Shown in pieces: positions 1 through 11,458 of a DNA stretch of 64,000 nucleotides. A model generated the notes under the pieces. It did not search any database. It worked only from the letters and a program-made list of their open reading frames with translations, and was not told the origin of the DNA. Both the position numbers and the translations under genes were made by a program. This DNA comes from Telmatactis stephensoni (taxonomy: Eukaryota > Cnidaria > Anthozoa > Actiniaria > Isophelliidae): NCBI GenBank assembly GCA_029948255.1, contig JALIZF010000954.1, positions 43,548-107,547 of the forward strand. Reading direction: 5' to 3'. Numbering within the stretch: the first letter of the stretch is position 1; each line of letters opens with the position of its first letter.

Positions 1-241
1 GCTTGAAAGCCTTTTTTTTTTACTTTTTGGAGTAGTCCGTAGATGTAGGCCATTTAACTCTGGAGCTGTTTTTTATCAAAATTGCCTAAAAAATTCTTAA
101 TTTATGCTAACATTTGTACGTGTTATTTTTTATAAATATCACTCGTTGTATTTATGGCAAATATGACTACAAACTAGAGTCTACAAACCATGTTTTATCT
201 GTAAAAATGTGTCAACAATTTTACACTCATGAACCCTATTT

Positions 242-280
242 CTCTACTCACCTACTATCACTAATAGTAGGTGAGTAGAG
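242..280. repeat. Perfect short hairpin
   Basis: Two perfect 16-bp arms (242-257 and 265-280, left arm beginning CTCTACTCACC) are separated by a 7-nt loop. Nothing coding surrounds it. It is probably a remnant of a fold-back element. Confidence 0.8.
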
Positions 281-676
281 TAGCCAATCAGAATGCAAGA
301 TTTGTAATAGTATACTAGATTTTTCTAATACACATTAGTACTGTAGGCTCTAATTGATTCTGTTTTCTTTTACCAGTTTTCATTAGCCAGTTACACATGA
401 ACTGGTACTATTTATTTCCCAGATTTATGAAAACCATACTTTGTGGCATTTCATTTCTAATAATACATTACCATAAAAAATTAAAAATAATTCTTGATTG
501 TGATTGGTCGGTTACAAATTTTGATTTTTTTTCAAAATCACTGTACAAAAAAGTGAAATCAACAGAATTCTCAGTTCTTTTGCTGCTTACATTACCAAGC
601 ATCAATCAAAACTCTGCATATTTTAACGATTGGGGGGGGGCGAAAATAAAACATGAGGATTTTAGTTAAAGGAGCT

Positions 677-726
677 GTGTCACGGTTACTGCGCATGCTC
701 CGTGTCACGGTTACTGCGCATGCTCG
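677..726. promoter_or_regulatory. Tandem 25-bp repeat with NRF-1-like sites
   Basis: A 25-bp unit (GTGTCACGGTTACTGCGCATG followed by CTC) occurs twice in tandem. Each unit holds the palindromic core TGCGCATGC, close to the animal NRF-1 promoter consensus. A GC-richer stretch follows, and a candidate first coding exon lies about 85 bp downstream. A further perfect GCGCATGCGC lies at 1767-1776. The promoter role is inference; the tandem repeat is seen directly. Confidence 0.4.
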
Positions 727-810
727 GGGGGCTTTTTTGACGGCACTCCAGTTTCGCGCGCTTTTTCGCTCGACTGCCGGATCTTGATCCTAATCCATAA
801 ACTCCGAGAA

Positions 811-846
811 ATGAGTACTCCTCCGCCTCAAGAAGCACCAGGAACG
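811..846 (+). CDS. Candidate first coding exon of the plus-strand gene
   Basis: An ATG at 811 opens a 12-codon reading (MSTPPPQEAPGT) that runs into a strong donor, GTAAGT, at 847. It lies just after the NRF-1-like tandem repeat, as expected for a first exon. It could feed the EnSpm-like exons that start at 2573, because both this exon (36 nt) and the 2573 acceptor are in phase 0. There is no homology to support it, so transcript data would decide. Confidence 0.3.
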
Positions 847-1319
847 GTAAGTATGTAATTCTTTTATATCCCAGTGAGTTCATAGGGCTTTAGTTCCGAA
901 AAAAGATCGTCTAGTGTTTTTTTTCGCTCTCGATTTCTTCGCAAGTTGGAGTTGGAGGTAATCACTGTATCTGCTGATCTTTACCGGAGTTGAGAACGCC
1001 ATAGTTCCATCTAAAATCGACAAACAATATTTCACTAAGCTTCTTAAACATAACTTGCATTTACAAATTTATAAAATAACGTTTATTTCTCTCTCTCCGG
1101 CGCGATAATTGCCAGCAGCTCGGTTTCGGCAGCCCTGCCACTTCACACACATTTTGTCAACATTTCTCAAACTAAAAAGTTACCTTCATGTCGATCGCCT
1201 AAATTCTCTTTCCTCTTCTTTTCTTTTAGAGACTTTCTAGCTTCTAAACTGTTGAGAACAGAAGAAAATTAGTTAAAAACATAAGTTTGCAATACAAACA
1301 AACAAGAAAGCATAATTTC

Positions 1320-1571
1320 TCAAACTCGCCTTCTTTGTCTTCGAAGTTCATACGCTAGCAAATGCTGAACAAACGCTGTGTCTGACGAGTAGACACATTT
1401 CGCCTTGAGAGATTTGAACGTGGAAAGCACTTCATTCCTGATCCATATCCGCCCGTGTTTCTGGTTCCACAAGCGACGACTTTCGCTTCTCTTCTCTGAA
1501 CTTTTCAAGAAGCTTCTCGGCGACAACATCCGGCGACCACTTCCATAGCGTTTCCCTCCTCGGGATGACAT
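1320..1571 (-). CDS. Small basic hypothetical protein or first exon
   Basis: An 83-residue frame begins MSSRGGKRYGSGRRM and is very rich in Arg, Lys and Ser. Its second half (GRIWIRNEVLSTFKSLKA, then a segment with FVQHLLAYELRR) resembles the short linker seen before the core of several cnidarian transposon-like proteins, where a strand such as 'riylr.evf..w' precedes an 'S.FA..LL' helix. It starts about 700 bp from the plus-strand candidate exon at 811 in divergent orientation, so the interval could be a shared promoter. It may be complete or only a first exon. No firm function. Confidence 0.35.
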   Translation of the reverse strand: MSSRGGKRYGSGRRMLSPRSFLKSSEKRSESRRLWNQKHGRIWIRNEVLSTFKSLKAKCVYSSDTAFVQHLLAYELRRQRRRV

Positions 1572-1832
1572 CCGAATGTACTAAAACACGCTTGAGTTCT
1601 TTAAATAACAAGCTCTACTTAAAGTAAAATTAAGAATCTAGAAAGAAATGAGGCTTGTTGCGAAAATAACCGAGTTTGAGCGCCGATGGAAACGGATTCT
1701 CTCAGAACACTACTTACTTAGCCATCTTTGATTTCTTGTTGGGCTGAACAGTTTTCAAAACCGCCGCGCATGCGCAGTTGCCGTGACCCAACTCCTTTAA
1801 ATTCTTCACATCATGGAACATGCGCACGGTTT

Positions 1833-2278
1833 TTAAAGTGCCTATAACCCCTAGCATTTTATAACGAAAGTAAATTCCTGTGAAAGAGCAAAGTGAAGAC
1901 CTTTTATCCTTTTTTGTCTGACTCCATATTTCCTGAGATATGAAGGTATCAAATTTCATGTGATGACATCAATTAAGGACTCATTTATTATACAAAAACA
2001 AGATAATTTGATACACTCAAATTTTTTCATTTGTCAATTATTTCCATGGGTAAAACCTGTTGTTTAGTGAGAAATTTGGCTATAGAATAAAAGACCTCTT
2101 TCTGTAAATGCGATGAGAAGTTGGCAGTAATCCCTTAAATGACGTCATCACTGAAATTTGAAACTTTCATATCTCAGGAAATATGGAGTCAGACAAAACA
2201 GGATAAAAAGGTCTTCACTTTGCTCTCTCACAAGAATTTACTTCAGTTATAACACGCTAGGGGTTATAGGGACTTTAA
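1833..2278. mobile_element. Fold-back MITE with ~145-bp arms
   Basis: The left arm (1833 to about 1985) and right arm (about 2130-2278) are near-perfect inverted copies. For example, the reverse complement of CCTATAACCCCTAGC on the left reappears on the right, and TTTCCTGAGATATGAA pairs with its complement at about 2164-2179. The loop is about 145 bp. No ORF is present. The whole unit looks like a non-autonomous fold-back element inserted upstream of the first recognised EnSpm-like exon. Confidence 0.75.
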
Positions 2279-2348
2279 TTCAAAAATCTTTGCGCTTTTC
2301 ACTTTTGTCTTTGCTAAAAAAATTTTGATGGTCATATTATTAAACGAA

Positions 2349-2475
2349 AATCGAATGAGTTCTTGTACAGTTTGGAAAAATATCACTTGTGCAGTTGAAA
2401 GTTAAGATTTAAAAATCTTGATTTTAACTTGCATTCTTGAAATTTTTCTCAAACTGTACTCAAACCCATTCGATT
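2349..2475. repeat. Palindromic MITE, 127 bp
   Basis: The ends are inverted copies (AATCGAATG at 2349 and CATTCGATT ending at 2475), and the arms continue through TGTACAGTTTGG and its complement CAAACTGTAC. The same style of palindrome occurs at 8787-8947 in a later intron. No coding content. Confidence 0.65.
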
Positions 2476-2572
2476 TCCTATACAATTCAAGGAAATTAAT
2501 TCCAGCATATTTCAATGAGTTTCCTGTTTTTTATAAATTATTGTATTCTTTCTTGTGTTTTTTTTTATGCAG

Positions 2573-5500
2573 GTCAAAGGTATCAAAGGTGCAACAGTAT
2601 TCCTTTTATTCAAACCCTTTGATGTTGTCAAAGGGTTTGTTGTGGATTGGATGCATAATGTTTGTCTTGGTGTTGTCAAGTCCTTAATGAATTTGTGGCT
2701 AAATAAAGTGAACAGAGGGAAACGTTTCTATCTTGGTGACAAGGTACAGCTCAATTAATAAGTGTACATGTTTGCTATATAATTTCAACACAAGTTTTTA
2801 TTGCATAAAGTACCATGATCAATGTGTATCCACTGTTTTCCAAGGACAACACTGAATTAAGCTGAAATTCTTTGATTAATTTAATTGCCTTTTAGAGAGT
2901 TCATGAAGGTTTATAAGTAATAATTATAGTTTAACACTAAGCAATTATTGGATGAGGTCGAGTAGGATATGGGGAATTATTAAGGCCGAGGTTGGTGTTA
3001 TCTGCCGAAGCCGAAGGCTGAGGCAGATAACACCAACCTCGGCCTTAATAATTCCCCATATCCTACGAGAAACGAATTCAATAATTGTTTTATTATTTTT
3101 TGAAAATATTTCTTACTCAGTTGTGCTTTGTGTTGTTTTCCCGCTTTTGGCATGAACCGCATAAATTAGCGTGACGTCATACCGCAAGCTAATTTTCCAT
3201 ATTCGAGAAAATTACGTCATAACTTCGAATAATGGTTTTCAACATTTTCATAACTCCAAACTTGGGCAGCTAGCCGGCGACTATGGTAATTTATCCGGTG
3301 GCTCTTAGCCAATCAAAACTCTTGAATTATTTTCAAAATATAATAATAGCTATTAAGGTTGGTGCCTACTATTGTCCGCGCGCACTGCTTTCTGCGCATG
3401 CAAAAACACTGAATTTTTGTCGGTAAAGCAATCGTAAAAGCAAGGCCTTTTTACGACTTTCTGAAAAAATAAACTTACAGAATTAAAGGAAAACCATTTA
3501 GCCTCTCCTGTGTTTGAATGAAATTCACAGTTGATAAATAGAACCTGAGTTACAACGCCTGTTTTGACTATCATTTCTACCAGAAACGATCTGTTTTCGC
3601 CGCCATCTTGAAAATTTCCCACAATGCATTGTAATTCGCTCTACTTTCCGGGGAGGGCTAGGGAATTTTTGATCATTTTCGCGAATTCTGATCAGTTTTC
3701 GCGCGTTTATCGGCAAATAACTTTCTAAATCGCACGGATACCCCTATTTTTTATTTTTGTAAATTGTAAAGTGGAGATTGACCTACTATTTTAAAATACT
3801 TTTATGAATTTAAAATTGAAACTTGATTGCAAAAATTGGACTTTTCATTTGGCGGTCATGAACCAAACCAGGTCTAAAACTAGTAAAAAGTCATTGAAAA
3901 AAATTGTTATTCTGTTTTTTCATATTTCGTATGGCATTGACAAGTAAGAGAATTGTGTTGTAAACGTTTTAGTAAAAAAAGTTTGACATTTTTTCAAAAT
4001 ATGGGGTATTTATGATTTTTTGTTTGGGCCTCTAGAATAGGCAGATTTTGCAACATTTGATGGCGTGTAACTCATTAATATGCACGGTGACCCCCAATTT
4101 TTTCCTTGGATTCTAGCTCCCTATGATGGGTTCTTTGATACCCATGTGGTTTTTGGCCAAAAAAATTACCTTCCCATTAGTAGGCACCAACCTTAAGTCA
4201 GAGAGGTTATTCCTTTTCAATATTATTAATAGTTTGAACATGCAGCTATACAATAAATGTGTGCTCTGAATGGCTAATTTACTGTAAACCATTTCATGGG
4301 TGCATGCATGCACACTCAGGTCACATTTTCTCTTGAAAACTCAATCAAGAAGTGAGATTTCAAGTTTTGATTTGAAAGCTCACAAGTTTGAAAATAAGAA
4401 GCTAGTCTTAATTATGCTTACCAACCTACAATCATTGCCAGAACTGTTGGCACGATATTGTCGGGATGCACGCGAAAAGTGAATGGTGGTGAGATTGACT
4501 CCCCCGTGCCCCCTTTACAATGTTGCTGTGAAAATCTCGACACCTACCACTCGGCAATCAGTCCAAAATACCTTTTATCTAGCAGCAACATTGTACAGGG
4601 GGGAGGGGGGTCCAATAGTACGGCCACAAAGCATACAATAAATTTTTTTGAGCAATTTTAACGATTTTTGAAAAACGACCCAAAAACCGACTTAGACCGT
4701 GGTCACATCCGGCCCTTCAATTGTACAAATATCCGTTAAATTCACATCGGGCCAACTAATTTTGGCAAGGATTGTACCTGCATCCATTTCTCAATGGACA
4801 CACTAAGCGTGTACCATTTCTTAATTGCTTTAAACAATTTTTGGCTTAAATTGCAGGTTGCACTTTTGAATAAAAGATTAATGACAATCAAGGTGACTGA
4901 CACAATAACACGCTGTCCACGGGATCTAGTTGATCGTAAGACTTGGAAAGGTATTATGATATTGAAATTGTTATTGTTGTTGTTGTGTTTTATGTTTATA
5001 CCAATGTTTAATCACCTCATTTCTCAACCAAGGAAAATATTTCATACTTTCCTCCATGCAACTATCTAGGAGTCTAAACCAAGAACTCTTAATTTGCACA
5101 GAGTGAAGAATTGATACTATTGCCACAACATCTCCAAATGTTATTCACAGTAAATGTTGTTGAGTAGATAAAATCAGCAAGGAAATAATTGCATATTAAT
5201 TTATCTTTCTTCTTGAGGTTCAAATTTAAGAATTTTGTATGCATGCATACATAATAAATTAGTCATTGTGCAACGAGCATGATGGGAAGCATGAAATATC
5301 CTCCTTGTTTCTCACTTTACATACCACTGTCTTATGAACTGAATTAATACACATACTATTTTACCTTTTGTTCATACAATAGTCATGCTGTTGATGATAA
5401 GGTCTTCTTTAATCTCTTATGTACTTATTGACTGAGTGGGAGGGCCAGACAGATACAAATATTTGGCTCAAGGTTATGCCGTACTGACTGACCTAACTCA

Positions 5501-8500
5501 GTCAATAAGCATTTTATCACATGACCTCTTTTTCTGTTTTAAAAAGTACTAAAAAAACTCTGTGATACAAATAGAAATACAGCACGTGGAAACGAGCAGG
5601 TCCGTATGATTGGGTTTTTACGTCAGCCTGCTTGGACCCCATCATGTGACTTTTCCCGAAGGTTTTATTAAGAGCGCGCAAGTGGGGAAATATGGGTCAT
5701 ATGATAAATTGGCTTAATTCCTTATATAACCAGCATTTTGTCATACTCAAAGGTTTATGTCATCTGAAAACAGTAACAGTAATGTTTGATTGTGGCAACC
5801 ATAATCTAATGGATGCTATGAATTTGTATGAAATGCAGGAATATAGTAAAAACAATATTGGATAAAATTATACAGAAGAAATTTAGGGAATTCTTCAAAT
5901 TAGTTTGATTTTTTGTGATGTTGCATTGTCACACAATAATGTTCAAATATAGTTGACTTACATTATTAAGGAGTTAATTTTTCTCATTTCAGCCACAGAG
6001 TATCGTAATTGGCTTCTACACTACTCTTTGCCAGTGCTAACGCGCGCTCTGATTTGCTGAAAACTCCTTGAAGGCTGTGGTATATTTCCCCAGTAAACCC
6101 ACGGCTTCGAGGGAAGTTGTCGTCAACATTTTTCTTTCTGCTGTAAAAAAGGACAAAATCAGGAGAAGTTTTCATTGTAAAGTGTTTTATTTAATTGTTC
6201 CCAAATACATAAGCAGGTTACAGTTCACGACTCTTTACAAAAACAATAAGCTTTGTTTTGCAATGAAAAGCGACTGATAAAAACAAATCTGAAATCGTGT
6301 ATGGTTGTATGAAAGTTTGGACAGTTTTTCACAAAATAAATAACACAACACAGGCAGTTTTGTAAGAACAATGAGTTTATTGACACCATTTTTGTCAACA
6401 AATCACTTTTCTTGATGTATAATAGTTCGTTTCAGCAGTGTTATTACAACTTTTTCGACAACAAAACTGGAAAGCAACAGCATGGCAAATTACGGCAAAA
6501 CTTAAGGAAAATGTGATAAAGTCCGTAAAATTTTCTCAATTGCTTTGAAATATCTGCAGTTCGAAGATACATATTTTCTGATCAAAACGTGCACATGTAC
6601 ACATAAGACAATTAATAAAAGAGACAAATTTGTGCTCCAAAACTTTCACTTTTACAGCGTCAAATTCACGGCAAAGCTTTAGAGCTAAAAAAAAAGTCTT
6701 AAAAAAGACTAAATCTGCTTAAAAAGTTTTGCACATTCAAGAAAAAATTTTTTCCAGTGAATACATGTATACTTAGACACAAGAAAGTACAAAAAAGTAC
6801 CTCAAAAGAGCAAATTTGTAGTCCACAACTTTCATGTTCAAGCTTCTTCAACGCCATTTTTAGTCTCATCTCATGGTCATTTTCAAAAATCAAGCCAATC
6901 ACAAGGTTCGTTGTATCTAGCTCGATCTTGAAGTAATCTGCAATCTTATTGGCTCATTGATGATTCTTAGGAGAATTGATATTTTCATCTCCGAAATGTA
7001 GTTTTTTAGTTTTAGTTCTTTTGCTTATAATTATTTATTGCTTATAATTATTTCTGCTATATTATAAAAGCACTACGGCTCGTGATTTTCTAGGCCTTTT
7101 CTCGTGTTCTCCCAACATCCCGCGTGGTATATTTCGCCAATAAACCACGGAAATCTGTCGTTTATTGCTTAAAAATGTAATGTATATTATATTTTATTTG
7201 TTCATCCCTTAATTTACAGGAATAAAAAGCCAAACACACAATGTACATCTGCTGCGCCATCTTGCCTACTTTGTGCAATTGTTTGGTCCTCTGTGGGCAT
7301 ACTCCTGTTTTGGATTTGAATCTCTTAATGGTTTCTTGAACTCACTTATTCATGGGACACAGCACATCACAAAACAGGTCAGTATGATCTCGTGCATGGC
7401 AAGTCTCACCTGTTACATGTATTAATTTGCCTCACTGGTGACTTGCCTGTGTCTTATTTCCTTATAATTTCTGGTCAATTTCATAACCTACTATTTTCTG
7501 TCTGCATTATACCACCTCATACTGTGTATACAAAAAGCATAATTAATCAGCTGCAAATTATATACTGTAAGTCCAAGTTCAAACGTCAAACTTTTGCCAC
7601 GCCGAATCTAATAGTTCAATTTTTCATTTCAGACATACAAGGTCTAAACCAACTGAATTCAAGATATTAAACAAATTTTGTTTAAGGCTTAAATCTAAAA
7701 TTTAAACTTGGATTAAATCTCCTGGATTCATTTAGGTTAGACACCACACTTCTCAAATAAAATCTGCAGCTATTAGATTTGACGCAGCAAAAGTTTGATG
7801 TTTGAACTGGGCCAGTAATAGATCTATAATTTAATTAACTTATTGGCATTATAATTATTAATAGCCAGATCATGCTGGATGATAATGCAACAGAAATGTA
7901 CTACATGTAAGTTAGCAGTCGCAGAAGCATAATCTGCAAATCCATGCAGCTTCCCAATTAGAAACTATCTGAACTTTGCCATCAGTACATGTGGGATATG
8001 CAATCAACAGTAGCATTCTTGCACTTGTACAAATTTCCAAATTTCAACAATTTGGCTGATTTTGGTGGTTATGAAGTTGACCAGTAATTATTAATATATA
8101 ATCGATTTGGCTTTGGCTGCCTGCATTATACCTCTTATTACAATGTATGTTCAGTGCATGATTATCTATTAATTAATTCCAACTTTTTTGTATCTCTGTA
8201 GATTGCTTTTGCAACATCTATTTATAGAAACTTTCCATACCTTGTCTCAAAGATGAATAAGGATACAAATTCCCAGACATCAATTGAACTTGCCAAACGA
8301 TTGTCAGGAGAGAAGTCAAAGTATGTCATATGCCATTAAAAATTTTGCACGTGTTATATTCTTCAGGGCTTAATGTTGATGTAATAGTTCTAATAATACA
8401 GATTCAAAAATTTCTCACTGCTGATTGGCTAAGAGCAGTACAATTTATTTGAAACACCAGTACAAAAAGTTGAAAAACCAGTGCCGAAAAGTTGAAATAC

Positions 8501-11458
8501 TTTTCTGTGACACAAGCACAGGCAAACAAAAGCATTTTGTGCATTTTTTGCGGATTAAGGTCATGCTTTTTGCTTTCTAAAAAGCTTTTAGGTTCAAAAT
8601 TAAATAGATTTTAGTTTTCTTCGTTATAAATATGAAAAAAATGTCAAAAAAGCTTATCCTTGTTCATTTACTTCGTATTTCTCCATCAAATTAATGCACG
8701 CACTAAGCGCGCGCGAGAACCATTTCCAGTTTTCTTATATAAAGTGCGAGGTTTGTTCGAAATTTTTGCATCTATATTATTAACAAGAAATCGCATGGTA
8801 TTCTTGTGCACTTTGGAATAAATTTGCACTCGTGGGTTTTTAAAAAGCTCAAATTGCACTCGCCCTACGGGCTCGTGCAATTTTGAACTCTTTGAAAACC
8901 CACTCGTTCAAATTTATTCCAAATTGCACTCGAAACCATATGATTTCCTATACAAAAACAAGTGCAACTATTTCATGCAGGGGTTCCAAACACTGAGAAG
9001 CTAATGAAAGCACTGCAAGGCTATAGACTGAGTGATTTTATTGCTTCAAGGTGTTTGGAATCCCCTGATGAAACATGAAGCAAATTCCCAGTAGAAAAAC
9101 TTAAGGTAATGGGCATGCGAATCTTTTCTGCTCAATGTTTTCGTGCACACGCACTATTTGAAATTTGACCGGGCTCCCTGTGCCCTAAATATTTCAATAT
9201 GGCGGACACGACGAAGCAGTATTCAAAGCCATGTAACTCAAAATCTAGTACCGCGACCTATACTTTTTTAAATTAATTTGAATGTGTTTTAATGATATCT
9301 AGAACATATTGAAAAAGAAAAAAAATTCCTCGAAAGGTTTTTGAGAAAACCGAGAAAAAAATCATCCAAAAATTGACGTCCAATTCATGTGTAAACTGTG
9401 TTTCAACTCTGAAATGTTAAAACTTAATTTCCCTAAACATACGTGAAATTTCATTGATTTTTTACGATGCTTTGTTTGCTTGAGAACATGTGGAAGGCTT
9501 TATTTTTTATTACAAACACTTGCAGTCAACTAGAGGTAAAATGTTGAGATCTGTTGTTTTCGTTCAAAATCACTGGAGTGGGCCGTTTTCGAGCTATCAT
9601 AGCTCTGAAAGTAGCACCGCGACCCCCTTTTTTCTTTATTGTTTTGACGTTCCCAACTCAAAAACAACCTATATGCAAATTTACAGAAAAATTACCCGAT
9701 AAAATCTTGCATGAGCACACTACCTTAAACCATTGATATTCATTTCTATTCATGGTTCCAATTCAGACAATACCAAACCAATCATCGTTGCAGCAGTTTT
9801 CCCACTGGAATTAAAATTTTGTCCCACAAACAACTTCTCAGTATTTGTTTTAAATAGAACTACAAGGATTACGAGGCAATTTTCTTTCGATTTCACAGGA
9901 AAGTAGACAGTTAATACAATTTACAGTAAAATTTCAGCGATCAGAGTTTTAAATTCGGAGATATTCTAGCTAATTCGTTGAGCTTGTGGGACATATCAAT
10001 GGAAACTAAGGGGAGTCGGAACCATGAATTCAGAGCAGTAGTTAACCAACCTCATAATAAGAGACAAAATGCTTTTTTGTTGAACGATTTTCATTGGTTA
10101 AATCGGTCAGAGGTAAAAGGAGGGAATAGAAGTGTGGAAGGTGACTCTAGGATTTGAATCCCACAGTGATTTATCAATTGAAGACTCAGTTTTAATTTTC
10201 ACCAAGTATGTGAGTTGGTGGAAAAATTTCTAAATCTAACTCATTGTCGTCATCACTGATCAAGACATTGAATGCAAAAATGAAAATTTTTAAGTCTGTT
10301 GTCACATGCAATGTCTTGACCAGTGATCAAAACCCTTAAGATCTTGATCTTGTGTTTCATTGGGTATCAAGACTTATCCACCTGACTGAATACAAGCGCC
10401 TGCTTGGAAGTTAGACATATGAATTATTCATGAGTTAGAGAAAGGTGAATTATAAAATTTATCATTTGATGAGCTTTGAAACTAGTAAAAGAACAGTGTT
10501 TTATTGGTTTCATTGACTTTGAAATTGTGTTTATTTGTTTTTATTATATACCCTTGACGATACGCGTGCTCTGATTGGCTGAAAGCTGTGCTTTATCAGA
10601 GAATGGAGCACAGTTCTGATGTCAGCAGCGCAAGCTCAACCGTGCGCGCGCACCTTTTGAATTTTTGTAGGAGAAAATCGAACTTTTTCCCTTGAATATT
10701 TGCTTAAAAATATATAATAATACAAATACAATTAACAGCTTTTTCTGTGCTCTGTTCAGTAATACAGCACTTAGGAAGTGCTGAGAGCACTCAAGAAGTG
10801 TGGAGAACACTCGCCTACGGCTCATGCTCTCCCTACACTTCTTTCATGCTTTTGTCACTTCCTGCGTGCTGTATTACTGAATGGAGCACGGAAAAAGCTG
10901 TTCCATTTGTTAAATAGTGATCCTTCAAAGAATGTTGACAAGAACTGCTTTGTCCTTGGTGCCTACAAAAAATCAGGGATTGGAAAGGAACATTTGCTGG
11001 CAGTCAACAGGTTTCTGTGCTGTAGAGGAAAGGAAATGCTCAAAGAAGGGAGCAAGGTAGAGGTATTTTTGCGAGTCTCTGTTGAAAGCTCCTTGTACAC
11101 CTGCCTTCAATATACTCGCAGCAAGGTAAAAAATTCATATACCATTGAGTACCATGATGCTAATGGTATTACCAAGTTTGGTAAAGTGGTGCATTACATT
11201 AAAACAGCTGGATTTCACTTTGCCATTGTTAATCAATTAGAAGAGACAGGGAAAGCTATAACGGCAGATGTGGTGACACAAATTGTGGATCTGAATAATT
11301 TAAACACTAATCTTGCTCATCATGTTGTAGAGGTTAGAAGTACACAGCTCTTTACCTGTATCCCTCTAACTGATATCAAATGTAAATGTATTGAAATAGA
11401 AATTAATAATGCAGTCATTTATATCAGTCGTTTTCCAAATACATTTGAAAAGGATTAA
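2573..11458 (+). CDS. EnSpm/CACTA-like (tnp2/DUF4218-type) transposase gene, multi-exon
   Basis: Five exons are recognised: 2573-2743, 4857-4950, 7220-7377, 8202-8320 and 10918-11458 (TAA). Each has consensus splice sites (for example tatgcag/ and AAG/gtacag) and all phases agree across junctions. The first exon encodes KGIKGATVFLL then FVVDWMHNVCLGVVKSL, the 'D.MH..LLGV' segment of the tnp2 family. The second carries ITRCPRDLVDRKTWKG. The third carries LFGPLWAYSCFGFESLNGFL and IHGTQHITKQ, the DUF4218-type 'GP.W....F..E..NG' motif. The last exon holds the C-terminal domain of about 180 residues. A central segment of roughly 70-80 residues expected between exons two and three was not found, although direct splicing of these two stays in frame. 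N-terminal exons lie upstream or are missing. There are no stops or frameshifts, so it may be a functional or co-opted gene. The family is well supported; its current activity is unknown. Confidence 0.72.
2962..3066. repeat. Perfect 45-bp-arm palindrome
   Basis: The arms 2962-3006 (starting GTAGGATATGGGG) and 3022-3066 are perfect inverted copies separated by 15 nt. It lies in the intron after the first recognised EnSpm-like exon and would form a strong hairpin in the pre-mRNA. Probably the core of a young palindromic MITE. Confidence 0.9.
3357..4192. mobile_element. TTAA-flanked MITE (piggyBac-type target site)
   Basis: An 836-bp element begins GGTTGGTGCCTACTA and ends with its exact reverse complement TAGTAGGCACCAACC. 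Each end is bordered by TTAA (3353-3356 and 4193-4196), the target duplication characteristic of piggyBac-superfamily transposons. There is no transposase ORF inside, only short chance frames. Intronic within the EnSpm-like gene. Confidence 0.8.
4429..4774 (-). mobile_element. TA-flanked MITE, inverted relative to the copies at 57.5 and 59.5 kb
   Basis: The element starts CAATCATTGCCAGAACTG and ends AATTTTGGCAAGGATTG, with imperfect terminal inverted repeats. TA dinucleotides flank both sides (4427-4428 and 4775-4776), as in Tc1/mariner-type insertions. Internally it shares long blocks, in reverse orientation, with the repeats at 57509-57777 and 59510-59774, such as the one around GGGGGCACGGGGGGAG. 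Its own internal sequence is longer by about 80 bp. It sits in the intron before exon 4857-4950. Confidence 0.8.
6030..7150. repeat. Intronic repeat region with related ends
   Basis: Similar motifs GTGGTATATTTCCCCAGTAAA (around 6077) and GTGGTATATTTCGCCAATAAA (around 7123), both beside CACGG, border this stretch. Internal segments about 'aaatttgt.gtcca.aactttca' recur near 6630 and 6815. This suggests one or more MITEs in the intron before exon 7220. No gene is seen. Confidence 0.35.
8787..8947. repeat. Palindromic MITE, ~161 bp
   Basis: Imperfect inverted halves meet around 8866: GAAATCGCATGG at the left pairs with CCATATGATTTC at the right, and TTTGGAATAAATTTG pairs with CAAATTTATTCCAAA. 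Lies in the last intron of the EnSpm-like gene. No coding content. Confidence 0.7.
10734..10902. repeat. Palindromic MITE abutting a splice acceptor
   Basis: The left arm AACAGCTTTTTCTGTGCTC pairs with right-arm sequence ending GCACGGAAAAAGCTGTT, with the CAGTAATACAGCA block also inverted. The right edge is only about 15 nt upstream of the acceptor used by the last EnSpm-like exon (AG at 10916-10917). It therefore removed or replaced the normal polypyrimidine tract. A fragment of the same repeat lies near 12073-12103. Confidence 0.7.

Noticed and set aside
5123..5163. Possible missing EnSpm-like exon (LILLPQHLQMLFT)
   Set aside because: The frame ends in a phase that does not fit the next exon, and the acceptor is weak.
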